NCBI GenBank assembly: GCA_025765615.1
Contig: JAIVFJ010000374.1
Span: 1-54,921 of the forward strand
Reading direction: 5' to 3'
Length of the DNA: 54,921 nucleotides
Origin: Zopfochytrium polystomum
Lineage: Eukaryota > Chytridiomycota > Chytridiomycetes > Chytridiales > Chytridiaceae
Part shown: in pieces, positions 28,188 to 37,923 of the stretch
How positions within the stretch are numbered: position 1 is the stretch's first letter
Layout of the letters: every line of letters starts with the position of its first letter
Made by a program: the position numbers and the translations under genes
The notes under the pieces: generated by a model
Told to the model about the DNA's origin: nothing
Database searches by the model: none
The model's input: only the letters and a program-made list of their open reading frames with translations

Positions 28188-28514
28188 ATGGAACGAGATC
28201 GACATGACGACTATACTGGTGCGGAAACCTCTCTGGATCACAACTACGATGATGATGTAGCTACAGAGAGCCATGTTAACGTACCCGAAAACTGGGAGAG
28301 TGTATCAGGGTTCATGACTTCATATCAGAACGTGCTCATAACGAGGAAGGCGGTCCAGGATTACGTATTGAATAGACCGAGTGTCATAGTGACCGACTCT
28401 GTTAAGAGTTCGTACCCTCCAGAGGCATGGTTCTCCAAAGAGCAGGATCTACGTACCATCTTCATTCCCAGGATCTCGTATCCTCTAGTGGGGTTCCCCT
28501 TCACCAACGTGGAT
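28188..28514 (+). pseudogene. RPB2-like RNA polymerase subunit, N-terminal part, cut by an LTR element
   Basis: The first 109 codons of the second-largest RNA polymerase subunit gene. It runs from ATG 28188 to the retrotransposon edge, where codon 109 (Asp) ends exactly at 28514. The frame continues into the LTR only by chance, to a stop at 28697. The first 35 residues are acidic. The rest is at 33820-36458, and the frame matches across the insertion if one copy of the 5-bp target duplication is removed. Confidence 0.8.
28510..28514 (+). repeat. LTR element target-site duplication, left copy
   Basis: TGGAT, repeated at 33820-33824 on the other side of the element. Confidence 0.9.
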
Positions 28515-28622
28515 TGTCAGGAACAGGGCAGGACAGGACAAGGCAGACAAGGAACTGAGAGGAGTGATGATTGTATTGGAAACAATAATTCACTTGAGGG
28601 ATGGGACAGGTCCCCCATCCCC

Positions 28623-28630
28623 CTTTTATA
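28623..28630 (-). promoter_or_regulatory. LTR TATA box (3' LTR copy)
   Basis: TATAAAAG on the minus strand, about 110 bases after the heat-shock-element array. The matching copy in the active 5' LTR is 33575-33582. Confidence 0.75.
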
Positions 28631-28740
28631 CCTTTTGAGAGTGTTCCTTGTCAAGACTCCAAGAAAGTTCCAGAAAGAGCAATTAGTAATACAATGATAC
28701 CAATGATACCAATGACAACAAGACAAGTCAGGAAAGCAAA

Positions 28741-28845
28741 GAAGGTTCCAGAAGGTTCCACAAGGTTCCATGAAGGAATGTTCTAGAAGGTTCCAGAAGG
28801 TTCCAGAAGGTTCCATGAAGGAATGTTCTAGAAGGTTCCAGAGGT
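28741..28845. promoter_or_regulatory. Heat-shock-element array in the 3' LTR
   Basis: Alternating GAA and TTC triplets with 2-base gaps, as in GAAGGTTCCAGAAGGTTC. Eight consecutive units lie without a break at 28776-28813. The pattern is symmetrical, so orientation does not matter. The matching array in the 5' LTR is 33693-33797. Confidence 0.8.
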
Positions 28846-28867
28846 TTCCAGAGGGTGATTCATAACA

Positions 28868-28883
28868 TCATCTCCCCCTTTTA
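28868..28883 (-). other. Polypurine tract
   Basis: On the minus strand AAAAGGGGGAGATGA ends directly at the 3' LTR. It is the expected primer for second-strand synthesis and overlaps the Pol stop codon. Confidence 0.8.
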
Positions 28884-31800
28884 GGCCTCTTCTGCAACTT
28901 GGTGGGGTACCTGGTCTTGAACTCGAGCAGAAGGTCTTGGCAGTGAGTGAGGTTTGACTCAGGCTCCCAGGTGTTGTCAGCATCTGAGTAACCTTTCCAC
29001 TTAACAAGGAACTTGAGTGTTCTTCCAAACCACTTGGCATCCAAGATTTGTTCAACCTCAAATTCCTCTTCACCTTCTACCTCAACTGGAGGAGGAGGAG
29101 GAACAACTCTGCCTGGAATGGAATTGGCCACAAACTTCTCTAAAAGGCTGACATGGAAAACTGGGTGGATCTTCATGGATGCAGGGAGATCCAGCTTGAA
29201 GGTGACTGGATTGATTTGCTCCAAGATCTTGAAAGGACCCAACTTGAGGTTGTCTAGCTTGGGACTTGGTCTTTTGGTCTGCAAGTTCTTCCTCAGAAGC
29301 CAAACTTGCTGACCCACAGCAAGGTCATGGTCCATTCTGTGAGTGTTGGCAAATCTTGAGGCATCTTCTTGGGCTTGCTTCAGGGTGGAGTCCAGGAAGG
29401 AGTTGATGATCTTGAGCTTATGTAAGTGTGAAGCCGCAGCAGGAGCTTGGACATTGGATAGGGTCTCTTGTCCCAGAAGATCTCCTCTTGGATTGAAGCC
29501 ATAGGTTGCAAAGAAAGGAGATAGCTGGGTGCTTGAGTGGAGAGAATTGTTGAGAGCAAATTCTGCCAGTGGAAGGAGGGTGGGCCAATCATCCTGTTGA
29601 TAGCTGACATAGCACCTCAAATACTGCTCCAGAGTCTGGTTTGTTCTTTCTGTTTGTCCATCAGTCTGAGGGTGATAAGCAGTTGACAGTTGAGACTTGA
29701 TTCCAAGGGCTGCTGTGAGTGCTTTCCAAAATTGAGATCTGAACTGTGGTCCTCTGTCACTGACGATTGACTGAGGCAGCCCATGGAGCCTGAATATGTG
29801 CTGCAAAAACAGGTCTGCTGTTCCTTGTGCATCTATATTCTCAGTGCAGGGGATGAAATGGGCCAACTTTGTCCTTCTGCAGATGACAACAAGGATAGAG
29901 TCAAATCCATGGGATGGGGGCAGTTTCACAATGAAGTCCATGGATATTGATGACCAAGGGCTGATGGCAATTGGGAGGGGCTCCAGAAGTCCATAGGGCT
30001 TGTGTCTGCTGGATTTGTTTCTTTGACAGGTTTCACAGCTGCTGACATAGTTCTTGATGTACTTCCTCATGCCTGGCCAGTAGAAGTCTCTGGAAACAAG
30101 CTCATATGTCTTGTGCTCTCCTGGGTGTCCAGCTGTTGCTGCATCATGCCTTGTCTTGAGTATCTCAAGTTTTTCCTCTTCTTGGCTGATTTGAATCTTG
30201 TGAGGCTTGGGGTCCTTGGAAATAGCATGGGCCCACACACTGTCAGGAAGCAATGAAAGGTGTGTCTTGGATGGTGGGGTGAAACCATCTCCCCCTTCAG
30301 GTGCAAGGTCTGTTCTTCTTGACAGGGCATCAGCCACAGTGTTAAGGTGGCCAGGAGAATAGCACAGCTTAAAGTCATACTCAGAGAGCAGTTCAGCCCA
30401 CCTGGCATGCCTCTGCTTGAGCAACCTCCTTGCCCTGAAGAAGGTGAGGTTCTTGTGATCAGAATAGACAGAGATGCCTTTAGAACCAGCCAAGTAGTGT
30501 CTCCAGAATTTGAATGCTTCCACAATTGCAAGCAACTCCTTGTCATGGACTGTGTAGTTACACTCAGCACTGTTCAGCTTCCTGGAGTAATATGCCACTG
30601 GATGCAGAGGAGCAGAGGGGTCCTGAGAGCTTGGCTGGGACAGAACAGCGCCAAGGGCATAGTCTGAGGCATCAGTTTCCAAGGTGAAGGGAAGCAAGGG
30701 ATCCACATGCTTAAGGAGTGGTGCACTTGTGGTTGCTGTCTTAAGAGCTAGCCAGGCTTGCTCTGCTGCTGGGGTCCATTCAAACTTGGTGGTCTTCTTG
30801 GTGAGATCAGTGAGAGGCTTGGCTATGGCAGAATAGTTGGCAATGAAGGTTCTGTAGAAGTTGCAAAATCCAAGGAAGCTTTGAACATCCTTGATGGAAT
30901 TTGGAGCCTTCCATTCAAGAATAGTTTGGATCTTGTCTGGTGCCATGGAGATCCCTTTGTCAGACACAATGAACCCCAAAAACTCAATGGAGGTCTTGTG
31001 GAATTCACACTTCTCCAGCTTTGCATAGAGGTGATGCTGTCTGAGTCCCTCCAAGACAGTCTTGACATGTCCCATATGGCTTGCAGTGTCAGATGAAAAT
31101 ACCAGGATATCATCCAGGTAGACAATGACAAAAAGGTCCAGAATATCCCTGAAGATGTCATTCATCATGCCTTGGAAAATAGCTGGAGCATTGGTAAGTC
31201 CAAAGGGCATAACCAAGTACTCAAAGTGACCGTATTTGCATCGGAAGGCAGTCTTCCATTGATCCTGGGGCTTAATTCTGACCAAATTGTAGGCACCTCT
31301 GAGGTCAATCTTGGAAAATATCCTTGCATGGCTCAGTTTGTCCAGTAATTCAGAGATGAGAGGCAGTGGATAGCGGTTCTTGACTGTCATCTCATTGAGA
31401 TCTCTGTAGTCCACACAGGGTCTCAGTCCCCCATCCTTCTTCTTGACAAAAAAGATGGGAGCTCCAGCTGGTGACTTGGAAGGTTGGATGAATCCCTTGT
31501 TCAGCATTTCTTCAATGTATTCTTGGAGGGCCTTGGCTTCTGGTGGAGAGAGGTGGTACAGTGGCTTGAAAGGTGGGCTGCAAGTTTCATCCTTGAGTGG
31601 GATTTCACAGTCATAAGGCCTCTGAGCTGGTAGCAGGTCTGCCTTGGTCTTGGAAAACACATCAGCATAAGGGAGATATTCTTTTGGTAGCTTGGATGCC
31701 AGCAAAAGGTCTGATGGGTCCAGGTTGTCGTGCTCCTCAGCAGTGGGGCTTGAATTCTTGACTGGGAACTGTGATTCTTGAATCTTTGACTGAGAGTTCT

Positions 31801-32587
31801 GTTCTTGGCAAAGACTGTGAGCTGTGGAACTTGAATCTTGAATGTGGACTGTGAACTGTGGTACTTGAATCTTTGACTGTGGGTTCTGTGAACAAGAGTC
31901 ATGGCCATGACTGTGAGCTCTATGAGCTCTACTTGAATCTTGACTGTGAACTGTGAACTGTGGAACTTGAGTCTTGGCTGGCTGTGAATCTTGAATCAAG
32001 GGCTTGAGAGCATGAGACTTGGGGGCTTGACTTGAGTTTTGGGTGACTGTTCCGATTGGTGGAGGTTGGACTTGACCAGTGACCCAATCAATGGCAGGGT
32101 TCTGGGCTTGCAGCCATGGTAATCCCAGGATGACAGAGAATGTGGGTGAGCCAAGATCCAATACTTCCAGATTGACCATGGATGGTGGAAAGTCTTGGAC
32201 GTGGAGGTTTAGCTTGGTTTCATGGCTGATTTCCTTGAACAGAGCATGATTGGCAAAGTGGACCTTGAGGGGTGTGGATTTCTTGATCGTAGGAATGGCA
32301 CAAGACTTGGCAAGGGTGGCATCAATGATGTTGCAGGATGATCCAGAGTCTATAAGGGCCTTGGTTGTGATGGTTGACTTGGGTGAGAGTTGAATCTTGA
32401 CATCCATGGTGAGTTGGTGGGGCTTGGAATCTGAGGTGTTTGTGGTGCTGGTGGTGGTGATGAAACAGGGGCAGCTTGGAGGAGGGTCCAGGGAATTGCC
32501 CCTCGGTGAGCCTGGACCTGGGAGTTTGGGTGCTTCTTCCTTGGGCAGTCCTTGACAGCATGCTCCTTGGAGCCACAGTAAAAACAC
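28868..32587 (-). CDS. pol: Pol polyprotein (PR-RT-RH-IN-chromodomain)
   Basis: An open frame of about 1,239 codons overlapping gag by at least 238 bases in the -1 frame, so expression probably needs a -1 frameshift; the true start is not the first in-frame codon. Domains in order: aspartic protease with Asp-Ser-Gly at residue 80; Ty3-type RT with Tyr-Leu-Asp-Asp; RNase H with Asp-Ala-Ser; integrase with an HHCC zinc site and DDE residues; a GPY/F module; and a C-terminal chromodomain (Phe-Leu-Val-Lys-Trp-Lys-Gly-Tyr, Asn-Thr-Trp-Glu-Pro). The TGA stop at 28868-28870 abuts the LTR. No internal stop is present, so the protein may be functional. Confidence 0.95.
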   Translation of the reverse strand: MFLLWLQGACCQGLPKEEAPKLPGPGSPRGNSLDPPPSCPCFITTTSTTNTSDSKPHQLTMDVKIQLSPKSTITTKALIDSGSSCNIIDATLAKSCAIPTIKKSTPLKVHFANHALFKEISHETKLNLHVQDFPPSMVNLEVLDLGSPTFSVILGLPWLQAQNPAIDWVTGQVQPPPIGTVTQNSSQAPKSHALKPLIQDSQPAKTQVPQFTVHSQDSSRAHRAHSHGHDSCSQNPQSKIQVPQFTVHIQDSSSTAHSLCQEQNSQSKIQESQFPVKNSSPTAEEHDNLDPSDLLLASKLPKEYLPYADVFSKTKADLLPAQRPYDCEIPLKDETCSPPFKPLYHLSPPEAKALQEYIEEMLNKGFIQPSKSPAGAPIFFVKKKDGGLRPCVDYRDLNEMTVKNRYPLPLISELLDKLSHARIFSKIDLRGAYNLVRIKPQDQWKTAFRCKYGHFEYLVMPFGLTNAPAIFQGMMNDIFRDILDLFVIVYLDDILVFSSDTASHMGHVKTVLEGLRQHHLYAKLEKCEFHKTSIEFLGFIVSDKGISMAPDKIQTILEWKAPNSIKDVQSFLGFCNFYRTFIANYSAIAKPLTDLTKKTTKFEWTPAAEQAWLALKTATTSAPLLKHVDPLLPFTLETDASDYALGAVLSQPSSQDPSAPLHPVAYYSRKLNSAECNYTVHDKELLAIVEAFKFWRHYLAGSKGISVYSDHKNLTFFRARRLLKQRHARWAELLSEYDFKLCYSPGHLNTVADALSRRTDLAPEGGDGFTPPSKTHLSLLPDSVWAHAISKDPKPHKIQISQEEEKLEILKTRHDAATAGHPGEHKTYELVSRDFYWPGMRKYIKNYVSSCETCQRNKSSRHKPYGLLEPLPIAISPWSSISMDFIVKLPPSHGFDSILVVICRRTKLAHFIPCTENIDAQGTADLFLQHIFRLHGLPQSIVSDRGPQFRSQFWKALTAALGIKSQLSTAYHPQTDGQTERTNQTLEQYLRCYVSYQQDDWPTLLPLAEFALNNSLHSSTQLSPFFATYGFNPRGDLLGQETLSNVQAPAAASHLHKLKIINSFLDSTLKQAQEDASRFANTHRMDHDLAVGQQVWLLRKNLQTKRPSPKLDNLKLGPFKILEQINPVTFKLDLPASMKIHPVFHVSLLEKFVANSIPGRVVPPPPPVEVEGEEEFEVEQILDAKWFGRTLKFLVKWKGYSDADNTWEPESNLTHCQDLLLEFKTRYPTKLQKRPKRGR

Positions 32588-33426
32588 AGTCCCTGCTGGG
32601 CCCTCCTTGTTTTCTCCTCTTGGCTCAGAGGACCCTTAGGAAGTGTCTCAACTGCATCCACTTGCATGGGTTCAGGAACTGTAAGAGCTTGAGGAACTGG
32701 GGTAGGTCTTGATGTAGTTCCTACTTGTCTTTGCTTCAGCCTCTTGGAGTAGAGTCTGTTGTCAATCTTGATGGCAAGGAGAATGTACTCTTCCAAGGTC
32801 TCAGGGATGTGCAGAGACTGGGAGAGCATGTCTTGGATAGACTCATGGAGGCCATCATGGTACAGCTCCATCAGAGCTGCATCATTGTATCCAGAGTCTC
32901 TGGCTAGTTGCTTGAATTGGTTGGTGTAGGCCACACAAGATTGCTTTCCTTGCTTGATATGCTTGAGCTTGGATCTTGCTGTCCAAGATGCGTAGGGGTC
33001 ACCAAAGGTAGCTTCCAGCCCCTCCCAGAGCTCTTGCAGGGTGGTGGGTGTGCTTGGGAGAGATCTGTACCATGATTGAGCTTGACCAGACAGGAGGGTG
33101 CTTGTGAAAAGAACCTTGACTTGCTCACTGGGAAATCTTGAAGGTTGGAGAAGGATGACATTCTCCACAGTGGCCATGAAGTTCCTAAGGTCTTTGGCCA
33201 GCCCAGTGAACTTGTCAGGGCTGGGAACCTTGGGCTCTCTTGCTTGGTTGGCTTGAGGCAGGGGAAGAGCTTGATGTTCTTGTTGGTGAAGTTGTTGTTG
33301 AAGCTGGTGCTGCTGGTGAAGGACTTGTTCTTGAAGTTGGTGTGTCTGTCTTGAGAGGGCTTGTAATTGGTCCATCAAGGCTTGGAAGGCAGTTGCATCA
33401 GGGAAGGTGTTGTTTGGGTCAGACAT
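32350..33426 (-). CDS. gag: Gag
   Basis: A protein of 358 residues from the ATG at 33426. It has a Gln/His-rich N-terminal helix, a Ty3-type Gag core (about residues 70-215), and a CCHC zinc knuckle Cys-x2-Cys-x4-His-x4-Cys near residues 280-294. The C-terminal tail is Pro-rich and overlaps the start of pol. The frame is intact. Gag assembles the virus-like particle and packages the RNA. Confidence 0.93.
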   Translation of the reverse strand: MSDPNNTFPDATAFQALMDQLQALSRQTHQLQEQVLHQQHQLQQQLHQQEHQALPLPQANQAREPKVPSPDKFTGLAKDLRNFMATVENVILLQPSRFPSEQVKVLFTSTLLSGQAQSWYRSLPSTPTTLQELWEGLEATFGDPYASWTARSKLKHIKQGKQSCVAYTNQFKQLARDSGYNDAALMELYHDGLHESIQDMLSQSLHIPETLEEYILLAIKIDNRLYSKRLKQRQVGTTSRPTPVPQALTVPEPMQVDAVETLPKGPLSQEEKTRRAQQGLCFYCGSKEHAVKDCPRKKHPNSQVQAHRGAIPWTLLQAAPVSSPPPAPQTPQIPSPTNSPWMSRFNSHPSQPSQPRPL

Positions 33427-33453
33427 GATGGCAGAGAGTAGTGGGAGAGGGTG

Positions 33454-33464
33454 AAGTGAATTAT
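33454..33464 (-). other. Self-priming primer-binding site
   Basis: On the minus strand ATAATTCACTT, two bases after the 5' LTR. It is the exact complement of AAGTGAATTAT, which lies 35 bases after the TATA box in the same LTR (33547-33537), at the predicted RNA 5' end. This is the arrangement known from Tf1, where the RNA 5' end primes reverse transcription. Confidence 0.8.
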
Positions 33465-33466
33465 GA

Positions 33467-33819
33467 TGTCAGGAACAGGGCAGGACAGGACAAGGCAGAC
33501 AAGGAACTGAGAGGAGTGATGATTGTATTGGAAACAATAATTCACTTGAGGGATGGGACAGGTCCCCCATCCCCCTTTTATACCTTTTGAGAGTGTTCCT
33601 TGTCAAGACTCCAAGAAAGTTCCAGAAAGAGCAATTAGTAATACAATGATACCAATGATACCAATGACAACAAGACAAGTCAGGAAAGCAAAGAAGGTTC
33701 CAGAAGGTTCCACAAGGTTCCATGAAGGAATGTTCTAGAAGGTTCCAGAAGGTTCCAGAAGGTTCCATGAAGGAATGTTCTAGAAGGTTCCAGAGGTTTC
33801 CAGAGGGTAATTCATAACA
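33467..33819 (-). repeat. 5' LTR with promoter
   Basis: A 353-bp LTR, the promoter copy for this minus-strand element. The heat-shock-element array is 33797-33693, the TATA box 33582-33575 and the predicted transcript start near 33547. A short inverted repeat, GGGATGGG/CCCATCCC, lies between the TATA box and the start. Confidence 0.93.
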
Positions 33820-33824
33820 TGGAT
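33820..33824 (+). repeat. LTR element target-site duplication, right copy
   Basis: TGGAT, matching 28510-28514. Confidence 0.9.
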
Positions 33825-36458
33825 GGAGCCTTTTCAGATTCTGCCTCTACTATCTCTGGACCTAGGACCTTCAGGTATTCAGGCAACGGTAGGATGAGAG
33901 CTGCACAAAGAGACGTAAGGTCAGGTAGAATGTCTAGACAGGCTTTTGCTATCTTGGGTCTCAAAGGTACGTACATATCATCGGCAGACGCTACTCACGG
34001 TAGTATTAGCCTTTCAGGACAGTGGTTAGGCGACCATCTATCTCTAAGGCACGTAGAATGTGTGACCATATGTCAAGAAGCCGAGGCTTGTAGATCAGGA
34101 GCATGTACAGCCAAGAGACGCATGCTTGAGACTTACACTGGTGAAATGCTACTAGATGAACCTCGAGCCTCGAGAGTGGTACCTCCGATGCACGTCATTG
34201 ACTCAACGACCATCTACGAGATTGAGAGGAATCAGGACCTCTTCACTGACGACAGGTTCCGTGTAATGAACACAACGTACTCTGGTCTAATCGATACGAC
34301 TCTACATAGGACGATAATAGGCAGTATACATGATAACACACTCGTGGACACTAGGCCCTATGAAGACACAGTTAACCCTTCGCTGGATCCAGACGTGGCT
34401 AGGCAACAGAAAGCCAAGAAGTATGATCCTAGTGCCAGAGACTTGCGACAGGACCTTGAGAGTATGCTATGCCAGTTCTACACTCCAATCAGTACAGAGG
34501 CAGGGAGGATACGTGCCTTTTCCAGATACTGTATCATCAGACACGTGACAGTGGAGCTACTGAGGAACACCATAAGACTCCTAGATAGCCTGGAACTGTG
34601 TACAGTGTCGAGAGAGGATGTAGTAACTTCTATGGACACAAGACTGGCTGGGATAGTCCCTGCATATCTGCGTATACTTTGTCCAAGGAGAGGTGGGGCG
34701 TCACCTGTGTCTCGATCTATGCTCTTCAGACCGTGGATGTTGTACTTTCTAGGCTACATCTACGAGATTAACGTGGCTGTGGTGATATCTCTGGTCCACA
34801 AGTTCAGATGTCTAAAAGGCTACAACGTTCCCTCACTTCATATCGACACAGCAAGATCAGTTGTCCAGATACATATCTCTCCTGGCTGTGTAATGAAGCT
34901 ACTCAATGTGGAGACAGAGACGTTATACTCTCCTGAACTGTCCTCTGAACTTTATGTTGACTCATTCATGATCAAGTCAGATGTATGCCGAGCATTACTA
35001 GGCTTTAAGCTACCAGATAGGACGTCTATTCTACCTTACGTGAGATACCTCTACTCCTTGGTCCCATACATAGCATTCAATGAGTCACCGAGGCCGATAT
35101 TGGCATCAAGTATGTCAGTTCAGGCGTTGTGTAGACCCAATGTGGAGGTAATATCCACAGTGATACCTGAGCGTGTATGGAATCCACTGATAATGACTAC
35201 CGAGTACAAAAGTCTACAGTCAGCTATCGACCTATCTAGTAGTCCAGGAACGTTGCCAAATGTACCCCTCCTTGTCGTCTTCCTCAACTCGAAGCATAAC
35301 TACGAGGATTCCATCATTGTGAACAGTAGACTGAACAGGGAAGGCGTATTCGCTAGGTTCACGATGATTAACCACCCGATAGACAGAGACGTAGGGAGTG
35401 TCAAGATAGGTCCAGTTACACCAGATCTAGGTTACACGTGGCTTAGACCCTCAGACAAGACAGACATAGTGTGCGTGAACGTATCGAAGTCAGGTGACAG
35501 GTACGCAAGATTGAAGACTTACAGCAGGTCAATAGAGCTAGGTGATAAGCTAGGTACTTACCATGGACAGAAGAGTGTCGTCTCGTTGATAATGGACACA
35601 GCTTCCATGCCTAAGTTCGTCGATCATAACAGGGGTTTACTCATTGAGCCAGATGTGATAATGTCGTCATCATCAGTCATCAACAGAGGGACCGTAGGTA
35701 TGATCTACGAGGCTTGGACGACCTTCCAGCACGTCTATGAGCAGTGGAAGCCTGATAAAGGCACAAGACCAGAAGCATGTGATACGAGAGACAGTATAGG
35801 TGATGACAAGGAAGGTGACCTGTCACATTACCCCGTGTTTACATTAGATAGATCCAGGAACTATACGCAGCTGGTCGTTGACGAACAGGAGAGTCTCACG
35901 GGTTCCAAAGCCAAAAAGAAACCAGCTACTTGTAACGTTATCACGAAGTCAGGTAGGTATGTGATGTCAACCACCTCAAGCGGAGATCGTATAAGGGTGG
36001 TCGTAGACTACGGGATATGCAGTTTCTGGCAACTAGCACACCTTGCATCTGACAAGCAGCATTATCTGAGCAAGATCCCAAGATCCCTGAGCATAGGCAG
36101 TGGAAGACTGAGAGGTTTCCCAGTGAGATTTGGGGAGATGGAAATGCTAACTTTGGCAGCAAAGGGACTAGGCTTTACGTACTCGGAGCTCATAGACAGT
36201 TATGACCTCGTTGAGGTTTCACTATGCTCTGGATGCAGGAGACTACTTATACTCTGCGACTGTCTCGTAAAGTCACATCCTGCGTCTACGTCATTACTGA
36301 GGTACTGTCTAGTGAAGGAAGACTTAGAGCTGTTTATCCATAAGACAGCAAGGTACATGGCAGTTACCAACGGGAGCTCTGATGTTACCCATAAAGCCAG
36401 TAGAAGGATGAATGCTGACAATGTGGGATTCTTACCCAGTTCCTTCGTCTATAAGTAG
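33820..36458 (+). pseudogene. RPB2-like RNA polymerase subunit, main part
   Basis: About 878 codons that continue the gene begun at 28188, giving near 990 residues when whole, shorter than cellular RPB2. It forms the second half of the active site. Seen in order: Tyr-Glu-Asp-Ser-Ile-Ile-Val-Asn with Arg-Glu-Gly-Val-Phe, matching the conserved Glu-Asp-Ser block; Gly-Asp-Lys-Leu-Gly-x2-His-Gly-Gln-Lys near residue 575 of this part; Arg-Phe-Gly-Glu-Met-Glu near 770; and a C-terminal zinc-like Cys-x2-Cys...Cys-Asp-Cys. All catalytic landmarks are kept, and only the transposon breaks the gene. It lies next to the DNA polymerase gene and converges on 36481. Confidence 0.9.
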
Positions 36459-36469
36459 CCTATGCTTGA

Positions 36470-36480
36470 GTTTTTAAAAC
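36470..36480. terminator. Palindromic 3'-end motif shared by convergent genes
   Basis: GTTTTTAAAAC filling half of the 22-base gap between the convergent stops at 36458 and 36481. Confidence 0.75.
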
Positions 36481-37893
36481 CTAGATGTCCACCAGATCGA
36501 GACGTCCTGAATCTACAAGGTTAGAGATAGCTCGTTCATAGTCTTCCAGCTTCGAGTATACATCTGAGTAGCTTAAAGAGGGAAGGTCCGAGGCTAGTTT
36601 CCTAACATTGACTGAGTATACAACTTCGGTATCAGCTAGTGAATCAAAGGCGGACTCTATACTAGATGGCTCCACTACGTCACGCTTACCACGAGCATAC
36701 TTCTGTGCATACTCTTGCTCAGGATCCTGCTTTACCTCAGGACCATGCTTGTACTCAACTATCGAGTCACTTAGATCCATGAACACTCTGGCGAACGCAG
36801 GAGGAAAGATACCACCTTGGCACAGTATCGTAACCAGCTGCTTACATCTCAAGATGAGTGAGAAGTACGGTGACTCATTGCTCTCATTAAGGTAGGCTAG
36901 AATCTTGGGCTCGATCAGAGGTATACCAGGTCTATCAAGAGTCAGGATTCTTACCACTTCTCTTGTGACGTGATCATCCAAGCCCAGTACCATCTTGTTA
37001 ACCCTCTTAGTGACTGACGTACTGTTAAGATCGACGTTCCTGCCATGACGGGATATATCCCTCCTTACTCTGCACTTCAGCGTGAAACTGAGTATCCTGG
37101 CTAGAGGGTTAACTCTATCCTTGCCAACTATGTCACATATCTTGTCGAACGACATGCCTACATTCTGGACGTGACCGGACGTCTTAAGTAGCTCGAGATT
37201 TAACCTCTGCTCCTTTACCTTCCGAACTATGCTATTGAAGATGCCTAGGAGTATCTTTGACACAATAGTGAACCTGGTATTCTTGACAGCCACAACGTCT
37301 GATTGAGACTTGATACTGTGCATGACGTCGGAGCGAACATCTAGGTCGGAAGAGGGTACAAGGAAACCTGGGGCAACGTTAGCAGGTAAGGGATCGCTGT
37401 GATAATGACTAGCAGGATACCTAGGAGAGTCGGGCATGGAGTTATGAAAGCTAGACTGACTTTGATCACGAGATAGTAGCCTCTCAGATATGATCTGCCT
37501 CTCCAGTACCTCAAGATCACGTATCTCCTTCCTCCTTGTTCCAGAAGTGGAAAGCTCGAGCCTGTTACTTACAGCCTTTAACCTACTATCTAGTGTAGAG
37601 CACGTGACCTCGAGTTCGGAAAGTCTGGAGCTAACACTAACGAGCCTCCTGCCTATATCTAGCATACTGACCATTGACCGCTTGAGCGATACGTTCTCCT
37701 CCTTAAGTGTCTCTACCTCCCTGACCAGAGATGCGAACATAGTCATCGTAGGTGCAGATCTGTCAGACGACGTCCTGGAACCTGTGACATTGGGACCACT
37801 TGTATCATGGTTAGCAGATTCGACTTGGTCGTTTCCTGTCACGATAACTGCAGGTTTGGAACCTGGTCTCTGCGGTCTTGGAGGTGTCTGCAT
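36481..37893 (-). CDS. Unrecognised coiled-coil protein
   Basis: A protein of 470 residues with an ATG at 37893. Residues about 50-120 are a strong heptad coiled coil (Leu-x2-Glu-Val-x-Thr-Leu-Lys-Glu-Glu, Leu-Ser-Glu-Leu). A Ser/Pro-rich linker follows, then a basic helical region (about 200-320) and an acidic C-terminus. The layout (disordered N-terminus, oligomerising coil, helical domain) resembles polymerase cofactors or scaffold proteins in general, but no family is recognised. The next gene's stop lies within its 5' spacer. Confidence 0.6.
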   Translation of the reverse strand: MQTPPRPQRPGSKPAVIVTGNDQVESANHDTSGPNVTGSRTSSDRSAPTMTMFASLVREVETLKEENVSLKRSMVSMLDIGRRLVSVSSRLSELEVTCSTLDSRLKAVSNRLELSTSGTRRKEIRDLEVLERQIISERLLSRDQSQSSFHNSMPDSPRYPASHYHSDPLPANVAPGFLVPSSDLDVRSDVMHSIKSQSDVVAVKNTRFTIVSKILLGIFNSIVRKVKEQRLNLELLKTSGHVQNVGMSFDKICDIVGKDRVNPLARILSFTLKCRVRRDISRHGRNVDLNSTSVTKRVNKMVLGLDDHVTREVVRILTLDRPGIPLIEPKILAYLNESNESPYFSLILRCKQLVTILCQGGIFPPAFARVFMDLSDSIVEYKHGPEVKQDPEQEYAQKYARGKRDVVEPSSIESAFDSLADTEVVYSVNVRKLASDLPSLSYSDVYSKLEDYERAISNLVDSGRLDLVDI

Positions 37894-37913
37894 ATTTAAC
37901 TGGTAGACTAGTG

Positions 37914-37923
37914 CTTTTAAAAC
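37914..37923 (-). terminator. Palindromic 3'-end motif overlapping a stop codon
   Basis: CTTTTAAAAC. The TAA stop of the 37917 gene is part of the motif. Confidence 0.6.

Larger units (their letters stand above)
28515..28867 (-). repeat. 3' LTR
   Basis: A 353-bp LTR with TG...CA ends. In element orientation it holds a heat-shock-element array (28845-28741), a TATA box (28630-28623) and the predicted start of transcript sequence near 28595. Confidence 0.95.
28515..33819 (-). mobile_element. Ty3/gypsy chromovirus, intact, Tf1/sushi-like
   Basis: A complete 5,305-bp LTR retrotransposon on the minus strand. It has two 353-bp LTRs, Gag and Pol frames without internal stops, a polypurine tract, a self-priming type primer site and a chromodomain. 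It is flanked by TGGAT on both sides. The LTRs differ at one base I can see (G at 28857, A at 33809), so the insertion is recent. It disrupts the RPB2-like gene. Chromodomain elements tend to target particular chromatin, which may matter for why it landed in the viral element. Confidence 0.97.

Noticed and set aside
28515..28697. Extension of the 28188 reading frame past 28514
   Set aside because: It reads into the LTR by chance; the true continuation is after the element at 33820.
28517..28816. Open frames of 60-100 codons within both LTR copies
   Set aside because: They are identical in both LTRs, cross promoter elements and have no domain; they are by-products of the repeats.
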